Made by a program: the position numbers and the translations under genes. A stretch of DNA of 64,000 bases from Rhodobacteraceae bacterium WFHF2C18 (lineage in GTDB: Bacteria; Pseudomonadota; Alphaproteobacteria; Rhodobacterales; Rhodobacteraceae): assembly GCA_002166865.1 (NCBI GenBank), contig NHTQ01000005.1, positions 62,001 through 126,000 on the forward strand. The letters run 5' to 3'. This document shows, piece by piece, positions 16,530 through 24,294 of the stretch (the stretch's first letter is position 1; every line of letters starts with the position of its first letter). Below the pieces are notes generated by a model that searched no databases, was not told the origin of the DNA, and saw only the letters and a program-made list of their open reading frames with translations.

Positions 16530-18299
16530 ATGAGCAAACTCAAGAGCACGGGCCAGCAAACGGCCGACGCGCCGACGCCGGAAGACGCCTTTCACGAGGC
16601 CGCCACATACGAGGACCGCGAAAAGGGCAAGGCGCCGGGCGAAAAGAGCGCCGGCCCCGTCCTGGCCGCGGACGGCACCCCGCTCAAGCGAAGCCTGCGA
16701 CGCGCGCTGCGCGTTCAGAAGATGCGCGCGCTGATGCTGATCGCACCGCTGCTGATCTTCGTGCTGGTGACCTTCATCGCCCCGATCGCGGACATGCTCT
16801 TTCGCTCGGTGGAAAACCAGATCGTCTCCAACACCCTGCCCAACACCGTCGAGAAGCTCGAGGGTTGGGACGCCAGCCAGGAGGGCGCCCCGGGCGAGGA
16901 GGTGTTCGAAAGCCTCTACTCCGACCTTTTCCTGGCCTCCGAGGCCAAGGAACACACCCGCCTCGGCACCCGTCTGAACTACGAACAGACGGGGCTGTCC
17001 TCGCTGTTCCGCTCCACGGGCCGCGACGTGGACGACATCGGCGAGGACCAGATCGACGCGCTGGAGGATTTCAACGAGGTCTGGGAAGAAGAGGGTTTCT
17101 GGTTCAACCTGATGTCCGGGGGGCAGGGCGCGGAGAAGGATACCGCTCTTGTCGAGGAACAGCGCCGGCGTCTCGCCGCGCTCACGGGCGATGACTACGA
17201 CGCCGAGATCGGTTTCGCTCCCGGGGCGGCGATCTCGGATCTGCTGCCACGGACGGCGCGCGCCTACACTGCCTTCGCCCTGTTCACCGTGGTCGACGAT
17301 GAGGATGTCGTCGCCGAGGAAGAACCCTGGGAGGCGGTCAAGGTCGCCCTGATCCGGGAACTCCGGGCCGGGGTGGACCTGTCCGGCTACGACGGGCCCG
17401 GCGCCGCGGAACTGCGTGCCACGCAGGACATGGTCGCCGACCTGAAGCCCATCGAATTCAAGCCCGCCTTCCTGGCCAGCGACGAGGACTGGGGAACCAA
17501 TGACATCTGGACCACGATCCAGATGTACAGCCCGCCCTTCACCTCGGGCTACTTCCTCAATGCCGTGGACATGGAAAAGACACCCCAGGGCCCCGAGGCG
17601 CGCCCCGAGACCCAGCAGATCTACCTCATGCTGTTCGAGCGGACGCTCTTCATGAGCCTGGTGATCACCGGCAGCTGCATCCTGCTGGGCTACCCGGTGG
17701 CCTGGCTGCTGGCGAACCTTCCCATGCGCACGGCGAACCTGCTGATGATCCTGGTGCTTCTGCCCTTCTGGACCTCGCTGCTGGTGCGCACCAGCGCCTG
17801 GAAGGTGATGCTTCAGCAGCAGGGCGTCATCAACGACGTCATGGTCTGGCTCGGGATCGTGGACGACGCCAGCCGATTGGTCATGATCAACAACCAGTTC
17901 GGCACCATCGTGGCCATGACGCACATCCTGCTGCCCTTCATGATCCTGCCGATGTACTCGGTGATGCAGACGATACCGCCCTCCTACGTGCGGGCGGCGC
18001 GCTCGCTCGGGGCCACGAACTGGACGTCCTTCTGGCGGGTCTATTTTCCGCAGTCGGTGCCGGGCATCGGCGCGGGGTCGATCCTCGTCTTCATCCTCTC
18101 GATCGGTTACTACATCACGCCCGAGATCGTCGGCGGGACCACCGGGACCTTCATTTCCAACCGGATCGCCTATCACATTTCCAGCTCGCTCAACTGGGGG
18201 CTCGCCGCCGCGCTCGGCTCGATCCTTCTGGTCGTGGTGCTGGTGCTCTACTGGGCCTATGACAAGATCGTGGGCATCGACAACGTGAAGCTGGGGTAA
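16530..18299 (+). CDS. ABC transporter permease (PotB family) with large periplasmic insertion
   Basis: A 589-residue membrane protein, about twice the usual PotB length. There is a charged N-terminal tail (residues 1-65) and a first membrane helix (about 66-90, LMLIAPLLIFVLVTFIAPIA). A hydrophilic stretch of roughly 275 residues follows, then the standard permease domain from about residue 366 (MLFERTLFMSLVITGSCILL). The ATPase-contact loop is AARSLGATNWTSFW. The extra part sits where PotB has only a short periplasmic loop, so it should form an extracytoplasmic domain. No frameshift is needed to explain it. Confidence 0.86.
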   Translation: MSKLKSTGQQTADAPTPEDAFHEAATYEDREKGKAPGEKSAGPVLAADGTPLKRSLRRALRVQKMRALMLIAPLLIFVLVTFIAPIADMLFRSVENQIVSNTLPNTVEKLEGWDASQEGAPGEEVFESLYSDLFLASEAKEHTRLGTRLNYEQTGLSSLFRSTGRDVDDIGEDQIDALEDFNEVWEEEGFWFNLMSGGQGAEKDTALVEEQRRRLAALTGDDYDAEIGFAPGAAISDLLPRTARAYTAFALFTVVDDEDVVAEEEPWEAVKVALIRELRAGVDLSGYDGPGAAELRATQDMVADLKPIEFKPAFLASDEDWGTNDIWTTIQMYSPPFTSGYFLNAVDMEKTPQGPEARPETQQIYLMLFERTLFMSLVITGSCILLGYPVAWLLANLPMRTANLLMILVLLPFWTSLLVRTSAWKVMLQQQGVINDVMVWLGIVDDASRLVMINNQFGTIVAMTHILLPFMILPMYSVMQTIPPSYVRAARSLGATNWTSFWRVYFPQSVPGIGAGSILVFILSIGYYITPEIVGGTTGTFISNRIAYHISSSLNWGLAAALGSILLVVVLVLYWAYDKIVGIDNVKLG

Positions 18300-18303
18300 A
18301 CGG

Positions 18304-19479
18304 ATGACCATCACCATCATCGAACCCAAACCAATCTCCTTCGTCGCCCCCGTTGTCGCGGCCTTCGGCGCCTTCGCCGGGCTCCTGGTGGGCACCGCGC
18401 AGGGCAATTCGCTGCTCGGCCTGGTCGGCGGCGCGGTGATTACTGGCGCGATGGCCTATGTCTTCCTCCAGGTCGTCCGCCAAGAACGCATCATGCGCTG
18501 GCTGACGGTGGCCGCCTTCGCGATCGCGGGCTTCCTGCTGGGCGGGGTCGCCGGCGGTATCGTCGGCACGCTCTTCGGCTGGTTCTTCGGCTGGCTGATC
18601 TTCTGGCTGGGCGAGGGGCGCTACCGCGCCAAGCTGCCGCCCTACACGACCTCGTTGCAGGTGTTCTACCACTTCCTGTTCCGGGTGATCTGCGGCGCGG
18701 TCTTCATCTTCCTCATCACCCCGATTCTCGTGGTGATGCCGCTGAGCTTCAACGCCGAGAACTTCTTCACCTTCACGCCCGAGATGCTGGCGCTGAATCC
18801 CGAGGGCTACTCGCTCAAGCACTACCGGGATTTCTTCACCAACGACAACTGGCAGCAGGCCCTGTGGAACTCGGTCTCGATCGCGCCGCTGGCCACGATC
18901 CTCGCGGTCGCCTTCGGCACGCTCGCCGCCATCGGGCTCAGCTCGGAACACGTGCCCTTCCGGCGGCCGATCATGGCGGTCCTGATCTCGCCGATGATCG
19001 TGCCGCTCATCATCTCGGCGGCGGGGATGTACTTCTTCTACTCGCGGCTGGGGCTTCAGGGCACCTACTGGGGCGTGGTGCTGGCGCACGCGGCGCTCGG
19101 CATTCCCTTCGTCATCATCACCGTCACGGCCACGCTCGTGGGCTTCGACCGCTCGCTCACCCGGGCCTCGGCGAACCTCGGGGCCAACCCGGTCACCACG
19201 TTCTTCCGGGTGCAGATGCCGCTCATCCTGCCGGGCGTGATCTCGGGCGGCCTGTTCGCCTTCATCACCTCCTTCGACGAGGTCGTGGTGGTCCTCTTCG
19301 TCGGCTCCGCGGGGCAGAAGACCCTGCCGTGGCAGATGTTCACCGGCCTGCGCGAACAGATCAGCCCGACCATCCTGGCGGTGGCGACGATCCTCGTGGC
19401 GATCTCTATCTGCCTGCTGACCACGGTGGAGCTTCTGCGCCGCCGGTCCGAACGGCTGCGGGGCATGAGCCCGGGCTGA
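18304..19479 (+). CDS. ABC transporter permease (PotC family) with extra N-terminal membrane segments
   Basis: A 391-residue protein. The canonical PotC part begins near residue 125 (FRVICGAVFIFLITPILVVMPLSF) and has the contact loop TRASANLGANPVTTFF. Before it lie about 115 residues with three or four glycine-rich hydrophobic segments, for example AFAGLLVGTAQGNSLLGLVGG and FLLGGVAGGIVGTLFGWFFG (from separate spans), that ordinary PotC lacks. It starts four bases after the partner permease ends. A strong terminator follows at 19509-19537, closing the operon. Confidence 0.85.
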   Translation: MTITIIEPKPISFVAPVVAAFGAFAGLLVGTAQGNSLLGLVGGAVITGAMAYVFLQVVRQERIMRWLTVAAFAIAGFLLGGVAGGIVGTLFGWFFGWLIFWLGEGRYRAKLPPYTTSLQVFYHFLFRVICGAVFIFLITPILVVMPLSFNAENFFTFTPEMLALNPEGYSLKHYRDFFTNDNWQQALWNSVSIAPLATILAVAFGTLAAIGLSSEHVPFRRPIMAVLISPMIVPLIISAAGMYFFYSRLGLQGTYWGVVLAHAALGIPFVIITVTATLVGFDRSLTRASANLGANPVTTFFRVQMPLILPGVISGGLFAFITSFDEVVVVLFVGSAGQKTLPWQMFTGLREQISPTILAVATILVAISICLLTTVELLRRRSERLRGMSPG

Positions 19480-19508
19480 CGCCCCGGCCCGGCCGCCGAT
19501 TGCAACGA

Positions 19509-19537
19509 AAAAGGGCACCCGGCGCGGGTGCCCTTTT
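19509..19537. terminator. Bidirectional intrinsic terminator
   Basis: A perfect 12-base stem AAAAGGGCACCC / GGGTGCCCTTTT with a 5-base loop lies between the rightward permease gene and the leftward ilvE. The A-run on one side and T-run on the other let it end transcription in both directions. Confidence 0.92.
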
Positions 19538-19569
19538 GCCGTGCCGGTGGTTGTGCCGCGCGCGCTGCC

Positions 19570-20436
19570 TCAGGACCGGACCAGTTTTTCGTAGTCCTCG
19601 GCGATGCCGCGCGTAAGGGCGCCCACCTCGAAGGTGTAGTCGCCGATCTGGCCCACCGGCGTCACCTCGGCGGCGGTGCCGGTCAGCCAGCACTGCTCGA
19701 ATCCTTCCAGTTCCTCGGGCATGATGTGCCGCTCGTGCACCTTGATCTGGCGATCCTTGAGCATGTTGATCACCGTCTGCCGGGTGATCCCGTCGAGGAA
19801 GCAGTCGGGCTTGGGCGTGTGCACCTCGCCTTCCTTGACGAAGAAGATGTTGGCCCCAGTCGCCTCGGCCACGTAGCCGCGGTAATCCATGAACAGCGCG
19901 TCGGAACAGCCCTTGGCCTCGGCGGCGTGCTTGGACATGGTGCAGATCATGTAAAGCCCGGCCGCCTTGGCATGGGCGGGGATGGTCTCGGGGCTCGGCC
20001 GCTTCCACTTGGAGATATCCAGCTTCGCCCCCCGCGTCTTGGCGTCGCCGTAATAGGCGCCCCATTCCCAGGCCGCGATCGCCAGCCGCACGGGATTGCG
20101 GGCGCTGGCCACGCCCATGTCCTCGCCCGCGCCGCGCCAGGCCACCGCCCGCACGTAGGCATCGCTCAGCCCGTTGGCCGCCAGCACCTCGGCCTTTGCG
20201 GCCTCGATCTGGTCCACGCTCCAGGGGATCTCGAAATCGATCTGCCGGGCGGATTCGCGCAGCCGCTCGGAATGCTCCCGGCTCTTGAATATCCGGCCGC
20301 CGTAGGCCCGCTCGCCTTCGAACACCGAACTGGCGTAATGCAGCGCGTGCGTCAGGACATGCACGTTGGCCTCGCGCCAGTCGATCAGGGTCCCGTCCAT
20401 CCAGATCTTGCCGTCGCGCTCGTCATAGCCAGCCAT
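19570..20436 (-). CDS. ilvE: Branched-chain amino acid aminotransferase
   Basis: A 288-residue PLP enzyme of fold type IV. It starts MAGYDERDGKIWMDGTLIDW with AGAAGGAGAG just before the ATG; an in-frame start at 20511 adds a basic, non-conserved tail. It has HALHYASSVFEGERAY near the start, the PLP region with EATGANIFFV, and FLDGITRQTVINML. It makes or degrades leucine, isoleucine and valine by transfer with glutamate. It is divergent from the petP/petR-like regulator pair. Confidence 0.9.
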   Translation of the reverse strand: MAGYDERDGKIWMDGTLIDWREANVHVLTHALHYASSVFEGERAYGGRIFKSREHSERLRESARQIDFEIPWSVDQIEAAKAEVLAANGLSDAYVRAVAWRGAGEDMGVASARNPVRLAIAAWEWGAYYGDAKTRGAKLDISKWKRPSPETIPAHAKAAGLYMICTMSKHAAEAKGCSDALFMDYRGYVAEATGANIFFVKEGEVHTPKPDCFLDGITRQTVINMLKDRQIKVHERHIMPEELEGFEQCWLTGTAAEVTPVGQIGDYTFEVGALTRGIAEDYEKLVRS

Positions 20437-20542
20437 CCGTCTCTCCTTCTTGCGGCCAGTTTTGCATTTGTTGCGGCATTTACGTCCGAAGCGGACATAT
20501 AATTGCGCCAAAGATGCGATTCGCTACCAGTTCGATCTTGGA

Positions 20543-20561
20543 AAGTCAATAAAGCTGACTT
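20543..20561. promoter_or_regulatory. Inverted repeat before the MarR gene, candidate operator
   Basis: AAGTCA and TGACTT half-sites, 7 bases apart, lie 42 bases before the MarR-family start codon in the ilvE/marR divergent region. MarR proteins often bind short palindromes at their own promoters. A second small palindrome, GTCCGAAGCGGAC, lies at about 20488-20500. Confidence 0.4.
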
Positions 20562-20602
20562 AAAGTGGCGGGCAGGCCAGAAACTTGTGAACGGAGAGCA
20601 GC

Positions 20603-21100
20603 ATGCCGGAGATGCAGGGTGGCGAAGCCCTCCTTTTCCTCACCGACGAACAGCTCAGGCAGGGGATCGAGGCGATGTTCTTCGCCTACCGTGCCTTCAC
20701 CTCCGATCCGGACCGCATTCTCGCCACCATGGCGTACGGCCGTGCCCACCACCGCGCCCTGCATTTCATCGCGCGGCGTCCGGGCACCACCGTGAGCAAC
20801 CTTCTCACGATCCTCGGCGTGACCAAGCAATCGCTGAACCGTGTCCTGCGCACGCTGATCGAGGACGGCCTCGTCGAAAGCCGCGTCGGCACCGCGGACA
20901 AGCGCGAGCGCAATCTCCACCTCACCGAGGAAGGCGCGGCCCTGGAACAGCGCCTGTCGGACGCGCAGCGCGCGCGCATGCGCGCCGCCTACCGCGCTGC
21001 CGGCCCCGAGGCCGTGGCGGGCTTCCGCCAGGTGCTCGAAGCGATGATGGACCCCGAGATCCGGCGGCAATACTACGCCGTGCGCGAGGGCGAGGCATGA
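20603..21100 (+). CDS. petP: MarR-family transcriptional regulator (PetP-like)
   Basis: A 165-residue regulator with a winged helix around residues 50-115 (GRAHHRALHFIARRPGTTVS, LGVTKQSLNRVLRTLIEDGL, and the wing TADKRERNLHLTEEG). GGAGAGC precedes the ATG. Its stop overlaps the start of an OmpR-type response regulator (ATGA). A MarR plus OmpR pair of this kind is petP-petR in Rhodobacter capsulatus, needed there for cytochrome bc1 expression. The symbol is by analogy; no pet genes lie in this window. Confidence 0.78.
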   Translation: MPEMQGGEALLFLTDEQLRQGIEAMFFAYRAFTSDPDRILATMAYGRAHHRALHFIARRPGTTVSNLLTILGVTKQSLNRVLRTLIEDGLVESRVGTADKRERNLHLTEEGAALEQRLSDAQRARMRAAYRAAGPEAVAGFRQVLEAMMDPEIRRQYYAVREGEA

Positions 21101-21798
21101 GCGATCCCGCGCCCCATATCCTGATCGTCGACGACGACGAACGCATCCGCGGGCTGTTGCGCAAGTTCCTGTCGCGCAACGGCTTCCTCGTGTCGGTCGC
21201 CCGCGAGGCCGCGCATGCGCGCCGCCTCCTGGAAGGGCTGGAATTCGACATGATCGTGATGGACGTCATGATGCCCGGCGAGAACGGCGTCGATCTGACC
21301 CGCGCCCTGCGCCAGCATCACGACACGCCCGTTCTCCTGCTGACCGCCCGGGGCGAGACCGACGACCGCATCTCGGGGCTCGAAGCGGGGGCCGACGACT
21401 ACCTGGCCAAACCCTTCGAGCCCAAGGAACTTCTTCTGCGGATCAACGCCATCCTGCGCCGCATGCCGGAACCCGCGCCGGAAAACGGCGCGCCCAAGGT
21501 GCTCCAGATGGGAAAGGTGCGCTACGACATCGACCGCGGCGAGTTGATGCGCGGGGACACGCCCGTGCGCCTGACAGCGACCGAGGCACAGCTCATGCGC
21601 ATCTTTTCCGAATACCTCCGCGAGCCGGTCAGCCGCGCCAAGCTGGTCGAGGAACTGGGGCGGGACAAGGGCCAGGCGCAGGAACGCGCCGTGGACGTCC
21701 AGATCACCCGCCTGCGCCGCAAGATCGAATCCGATCCCAAGCAGCCGCGCTACCTCCAGACGGTCCGCGGCGAAGGCTACATGCTGGCCCCCGACTGA
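21097..21798 (+). CDS. petR: OmpR-family response regulator (PetR-like)
   Basis: A 233-residue two-domain regulator. The receiver domain (1-120) has the acidic pair VDDDER, the phospho-acceptor aspartate in MIVMDVMMPGENG, LLLTARGE and the lysine in LAKPFEPKELL. The C-terminal winged helix has VDVQITRLRRKIESDPKQPR and TVRGEGYML. It is coupled to the MarR gene by a four-base overlap and no histidine kinase gene is adjacent. The last codons and the stop lie inside a duplicated 49-base repeat (21787-21885). Confidence 0.85.
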   Translation: MSDPAPHILIVDDDERIRGLLRKFLSRNGFLVSVAREAAHARRLLEGLEFDMIVMDVMMPGENGVDLTRALRQHHDTPVLLLTARGETDDRISGLEAGADDYLAKPFEPKELLLRINAILRRMPEPAPENGAPKVLQMGKVRYDIDRGELMRGDTPVRLTATEAQLMRIFSEYLREPVSRAKLVEELGRDKGQAQERAVDVQITRLRRKIESDPKQPRYLQTVRGEGYMLAPD

Positions 21799-21885
21799 CC
21801 TCCCCCGTCCCGGCCTCCGAGCCGGGACCTCGCCCGCCCCCGACTGACCTCCCCCCGTCCCGGCCCCCGAGCCGGGACCTCTTCC
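21787..21885. repeat. Two tandem ~49-bp units with GTCCCGG/CCGGGAC hairpins, overlapping the petR stop
   Basis: Unit 1 (21787-21835) and unit 2 (21836-21885) are nearly identical. Each contains CCCCCGACTGACCTCCCCC followed by a GTCCCGGC...GCCGGGAC hairpin. The petR stop codon is in unit 1, so the duplication copied the gene end together with the palindrome. The unit lies between convergent genes and is related to the arrays at 976, 41846 and 47283. Confidence 0.8.
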
Positions 21886-21901
21886 CGCCTCCCGGGGCCC
21901 C

Positions 21902-22669
21902 TCAGCTTCCAAGCAGCCAGTCAACGGCGGCCGGCAGGTCGTCGGCCACGTGGCTCGGCGCAGGCTCCACGCGCCCCTCGTCGCCGTCGCGGTACTTGCC
22001 CGTGCGCACCAGCACCGCCTGGGCCAGCCCCGCGCGCAGCGCCCCGGCGACATCGGCCTCGGCATCGTCGCCAACGATGGCGGCCTCCTGCGCCGGGACG
22101 CCCATGCTCTCCAGCGCGGCGGCATAGAATCCCGCGGCCGGTTTGCCCAGCACCTCCGCCTCCACCTCGGCGGCGTATTCCAGCGCCTTGACGAAGGCGC
22201 CGGCATCCATGCTCAGCTTGCCGTCGTCGTCGCGAAAGCTGCGATTGGCCGCCAGGGCCAGGAAATCCGCGCCTTCCACCAGGGCACGGAAGGCCGGGTT
22301 GAGCGTGTCGAAGGTGAAATGCCGCCCCGCATCCCCCACCACGACCGCGCGATCCGGCCCCAGCTCCGGCAAGTCCGTGAAATCCTCCTCCAGGTCGGGA
22401 TGGATCAGCAGGTGGGGCGCCGCCCCCCGGGCCCCGAGCGCGTCACGGGCCGCGGTCGCCGGCGTGAACAGGGCCTCGGCGGGCACGTCGAACCCCATTT
22501 CGCGCAACCTGTTCAGCAAAACTCGGCGGGGCCGCCGCGTGGTGTTGGTCAGGAACCGCAGGGGCAGGCCGGCGTCGCGCAGCCGCGCCACCGCCTCGGC
22601 GGCACCTGGAATGGCCCTGTCGCCCGCGTGTAGAACCCCGGAAATATCCAGCAATACCCCTTTTGTCAT
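21902..22669 (-). CDS. HAD-superfamily (IIA) phosphatase
   Basis: A 255-residue HAD hydrolase starting MTKGVLLDISGVLHAGDRAI. Motif I is LLDISGVL, motif II is FLTNTTRRP, and the C-terminal motif is AAIVGDDAEADVAGALRAG. Length and the subclass IIA cap (residues about 80-180) resemble HDHD2/LHPP-like and NagD-like phosphatases. The start at 22669 was chosen because the upstream extension has no conservation pattern. The substrate is unknown. Confidence 0.82.
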   Translation of the reverse strand: MTKGVLLDISGVLHAGDRAIPGAAEAVARLRDAGLPLRFLTNTTRRPRRVLLNRLREMGFDVPAEALFTPATAARDALGARGAAPHLLIHPDLEEDFTDLPELGPDRAVVVGDAGRHFTFDTLNPAFRALVEGADFLALAANRSFRDDDGKLSMDAGAFVKALEYAAEVEAEVLGKPAAGFYAAALESMGVPAQEAAIVGDDAEADVAGALRAGLAQAVLVRTGKYRDGDEGRVEPAPSHVADDLPAAVDWLLGS

Positions 22670-22784
22670 GCCGGCAGCATGGCAAGCTGGCCCGGACCCG
22701 TCAATTTGCCGCGGACGCCTGCGCCCCGGGGAACAGCGCGGCCTCCCGCGCGTTGCCCGTGCATCAGACGACACGGAGTCCCCC

Positions 22785-23504
22785 ATGCATATTCTCGTTC
22801 TCCAGCACACCCGCGCCGACACCCCCGGAATCTTCGAAAAATACCTGCAACGAGACGGCCACCCCTGCGACATCGTCACCGTCGCCGGGGGGGCGGACCT
22901 GCCGAACCTTGACGGCTACGACGGTCTCTGGGTCATGGGCGGGCCCATGGATGTCTGGGAAGACGACAAGCACCCCTGGCTGACCGGCGAGGCCAACCTG
23001 ATCCGCCACGCGGTGAAAGACCGCAAGATGCCCTATCTCGGCATCGGGCTGGGCCACCAGTTGCTGGCCAGGGCGCTTGACGGTGTGGTCGATATCGCCA
23101 CGGCCCCCGAGGTCGGCGTGATGGAGGTGGAGCTCACTCGCCCCGGCGCGCGCGCCCCGATCTTCGAAGGCCTGCCTCCGCGTTTCGAGGTCCTGCAGTG
23201 GCACGGGGCTGCCGTGCAGAGCACCCCGCCCATGGCCGAGATCCTCGCCCAGTCCCCGGCCTGCATGAACCAGGCAATGCAATGGGGCGATCGGGCCTGT
23301 TCGATGCAATTTCACCCCGAGGTCGAGCCGGGCCTGATAACCCGGCGCACCGGCCACCCCGACCATGCCGCAACGCTTCAGAACGCGCTCGGCCCGGATG
23401 CCGCCGGGGCAATGGAGACGGCCTGCGCCGAGAAGATGGCGGAATTCAACGACCGGGCCGACCGATTGTATCGGAACTGGATGCTCAGCGCCGCGGCGAC
23501 ATGA
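22785..23504 (+). CDS. Class I glutamine amidotransferase-like protein
   Basis: A 239-residue protein starting MHILVLQHTRADTPGIFEKY, with the amidotransferase fold including LWVMGGPMDVWEDDKHPWL and FHPEVEPG. The usual nucleophile position reads YLGIGLGHQLLA, with glycine in place of the expected cysteine (standard G-I-C-L-G-H). The His-Glu pair in MQFHPEVE is kept. The missing cysteine suggests it is not an active glutaminase, or that it uses another chemistry. It is divergent from the HAD gene. Confidence 0.8.
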   Translation: MHILVLQHTRADTPGIFEKYLQRDGHPCDIVTVAGGADLPNLDGYDGLWVMGGPMDVWEDDKHPWLTGEANLIRHAVKDRKMPYLGIGLGHQLLARALDGVVDIATAPEVGVMEVELTRPGARAPIFEGLPPRFEVLQWHGAAVQSTPPMAEILAQSPACMNQAMQWGDRACSMQFHPEVEPGLITRRTGHPDHAATLQNALGPDAAGAMETACAEKMAEFNDRADRLYRNWMLSAAAT

Positions 23505-23568
23505 AAATCGCCCCGGGCCCGGGGGAATGCCGTTTGCGCGTGGCTGAACGCCGAAGTGTACAGAAACT

Positions 23569-23595
23569 CCGTACGGTCCGCACGGGCCGTACGGG
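23569..23595. repeat. Three tandem 9-mers of CCGTACGGG type
   Basis: CCGTACGGT, CCGCACGGG and CCGTACGGG follow each other directly in the 102-base gap between two convergent genes. The 8-base core CCGTACGG is itself a palindrome. A second set of three 9-mers lies at 35286-35312, also between convergent genes. Confidence 0.8.
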
Positions 23596-23606
23596 CCCGC
23601 CGAGGG

Positions 23607-24044
23607 TTACCAGCGCGTCAGCGCGCTCTCGTCCGCGTCCTTGGCGGCCACCCACGCCGCGCCCGCGCGGGTGATCTCCTTCTTCCAGAAGGGCGCCCGC
23701 GATTTCAGGAAATCCATCAGGAATTCCGCCGCTTGGAAGGCATCCGCCCGATGCGGTGCCGCGGTGGCGACCATCATGATCATCTCCTGCGGCGCCATGC
23801 GCCCGTAGCGGTGAAGGATCAGGATATCGCCCAGATTCCAACGGCTTCGCGCATCCTCGGCGATATCGCGGAGGGCCTTTTCGGTCATGCCGGGATAGTG
23901 TTCGATCTCCATCGCGTCCAGATCCCCGGAGTCGCGGACGACGCCGGTGAAGGTCACGATCGCCCCCATGCCGTCCTGCCGCGCGGCGAAGGCGGCGGTT
24001 TCCCCGCCCAGATCGAAGGCCGCTTCCTGCACCCGGATCTCCAC
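23607..24044 (-). CDS. moaE: Molybdopterin synthase catalytic subunit
   Basis: A 145-residue protein with a GTG start preceded by AGGAGGTT. It has AIVTFTGVVRD, the conserved LEIEHYPGM-like stretch (AMEIEHYPGMTEK), ILHRYGRM and the C-terminal FWKKE lysine motif used in sulfur transfer. It dimerises with two MoaD subunits and inserts sulfur into precursor Z in molybdenum cofactor synthesis. It begins four bases after moaD ends. Confidence 0.92.
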   Translation of the reverse strand: MEIRVQEAAFDLGGETAAFAARQDGMGAIVTFTGVVRDSGDLDAMEIEHYPGMTEKALRDIAEDARSRWNLGDILILHRYGRMAPQEMIMMVATAAPHRADAFQAAEFLMDFLKSRAPFWKKEITRAGAAWVAAKDADESALTRW

Positions 24045-24048
24045 GGTG

Positions 24049-24294
24049 TCAACCTCCTGTCATCGGTGGAAAAAACGCGACTTCCCGGGCGCCGTCCAGC
24101 GGCGCGTCGAAATCGGTCAGTTCCTGGTCCACCGCCACGCGCAACGCGGCCAGATCGGCGAAGGCGGCGGCATAGCGCTCTTCGCGCGCCCGCAGCTCCT
24201 CGACCAGGTCCATCACGGTCCGGGCCTGCGTCTCCACCCGGTCCTTCGGCCGGCCGACGCGTTCCCTGACCCAGGCGAAATACAGAACGTCCAT
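24049..24294 (-). CDS. moaD: Molybdopterin synthase sulfur carrier subunit
   Basis: An 81-residue ubiquitin-fold protein beginning MDVLYFAWVRERVG and ending in the required double glycine (FFPPMTGG), whose C-terminus carries the thiocarboxylate. Its start shares one base with the pgsA stop and it is followed directly by moaE. The sequence is normal for the family. Confidence 0.92.
   Translation of the reverse strand: MDVLYFAWVRERVGRPKDRVETQARTVMDLVEELRAREERYAAAFADLAALRVAVDQELTDFDAPLDGAREVAFFPPMTGG

Noticed and set aside
14874-18407. A 1177-codon open frame on the minus strand
   Set aside because: It covers a complete rightward ABC operon with clear family motifs. The antisense translation has no recognisable motif.
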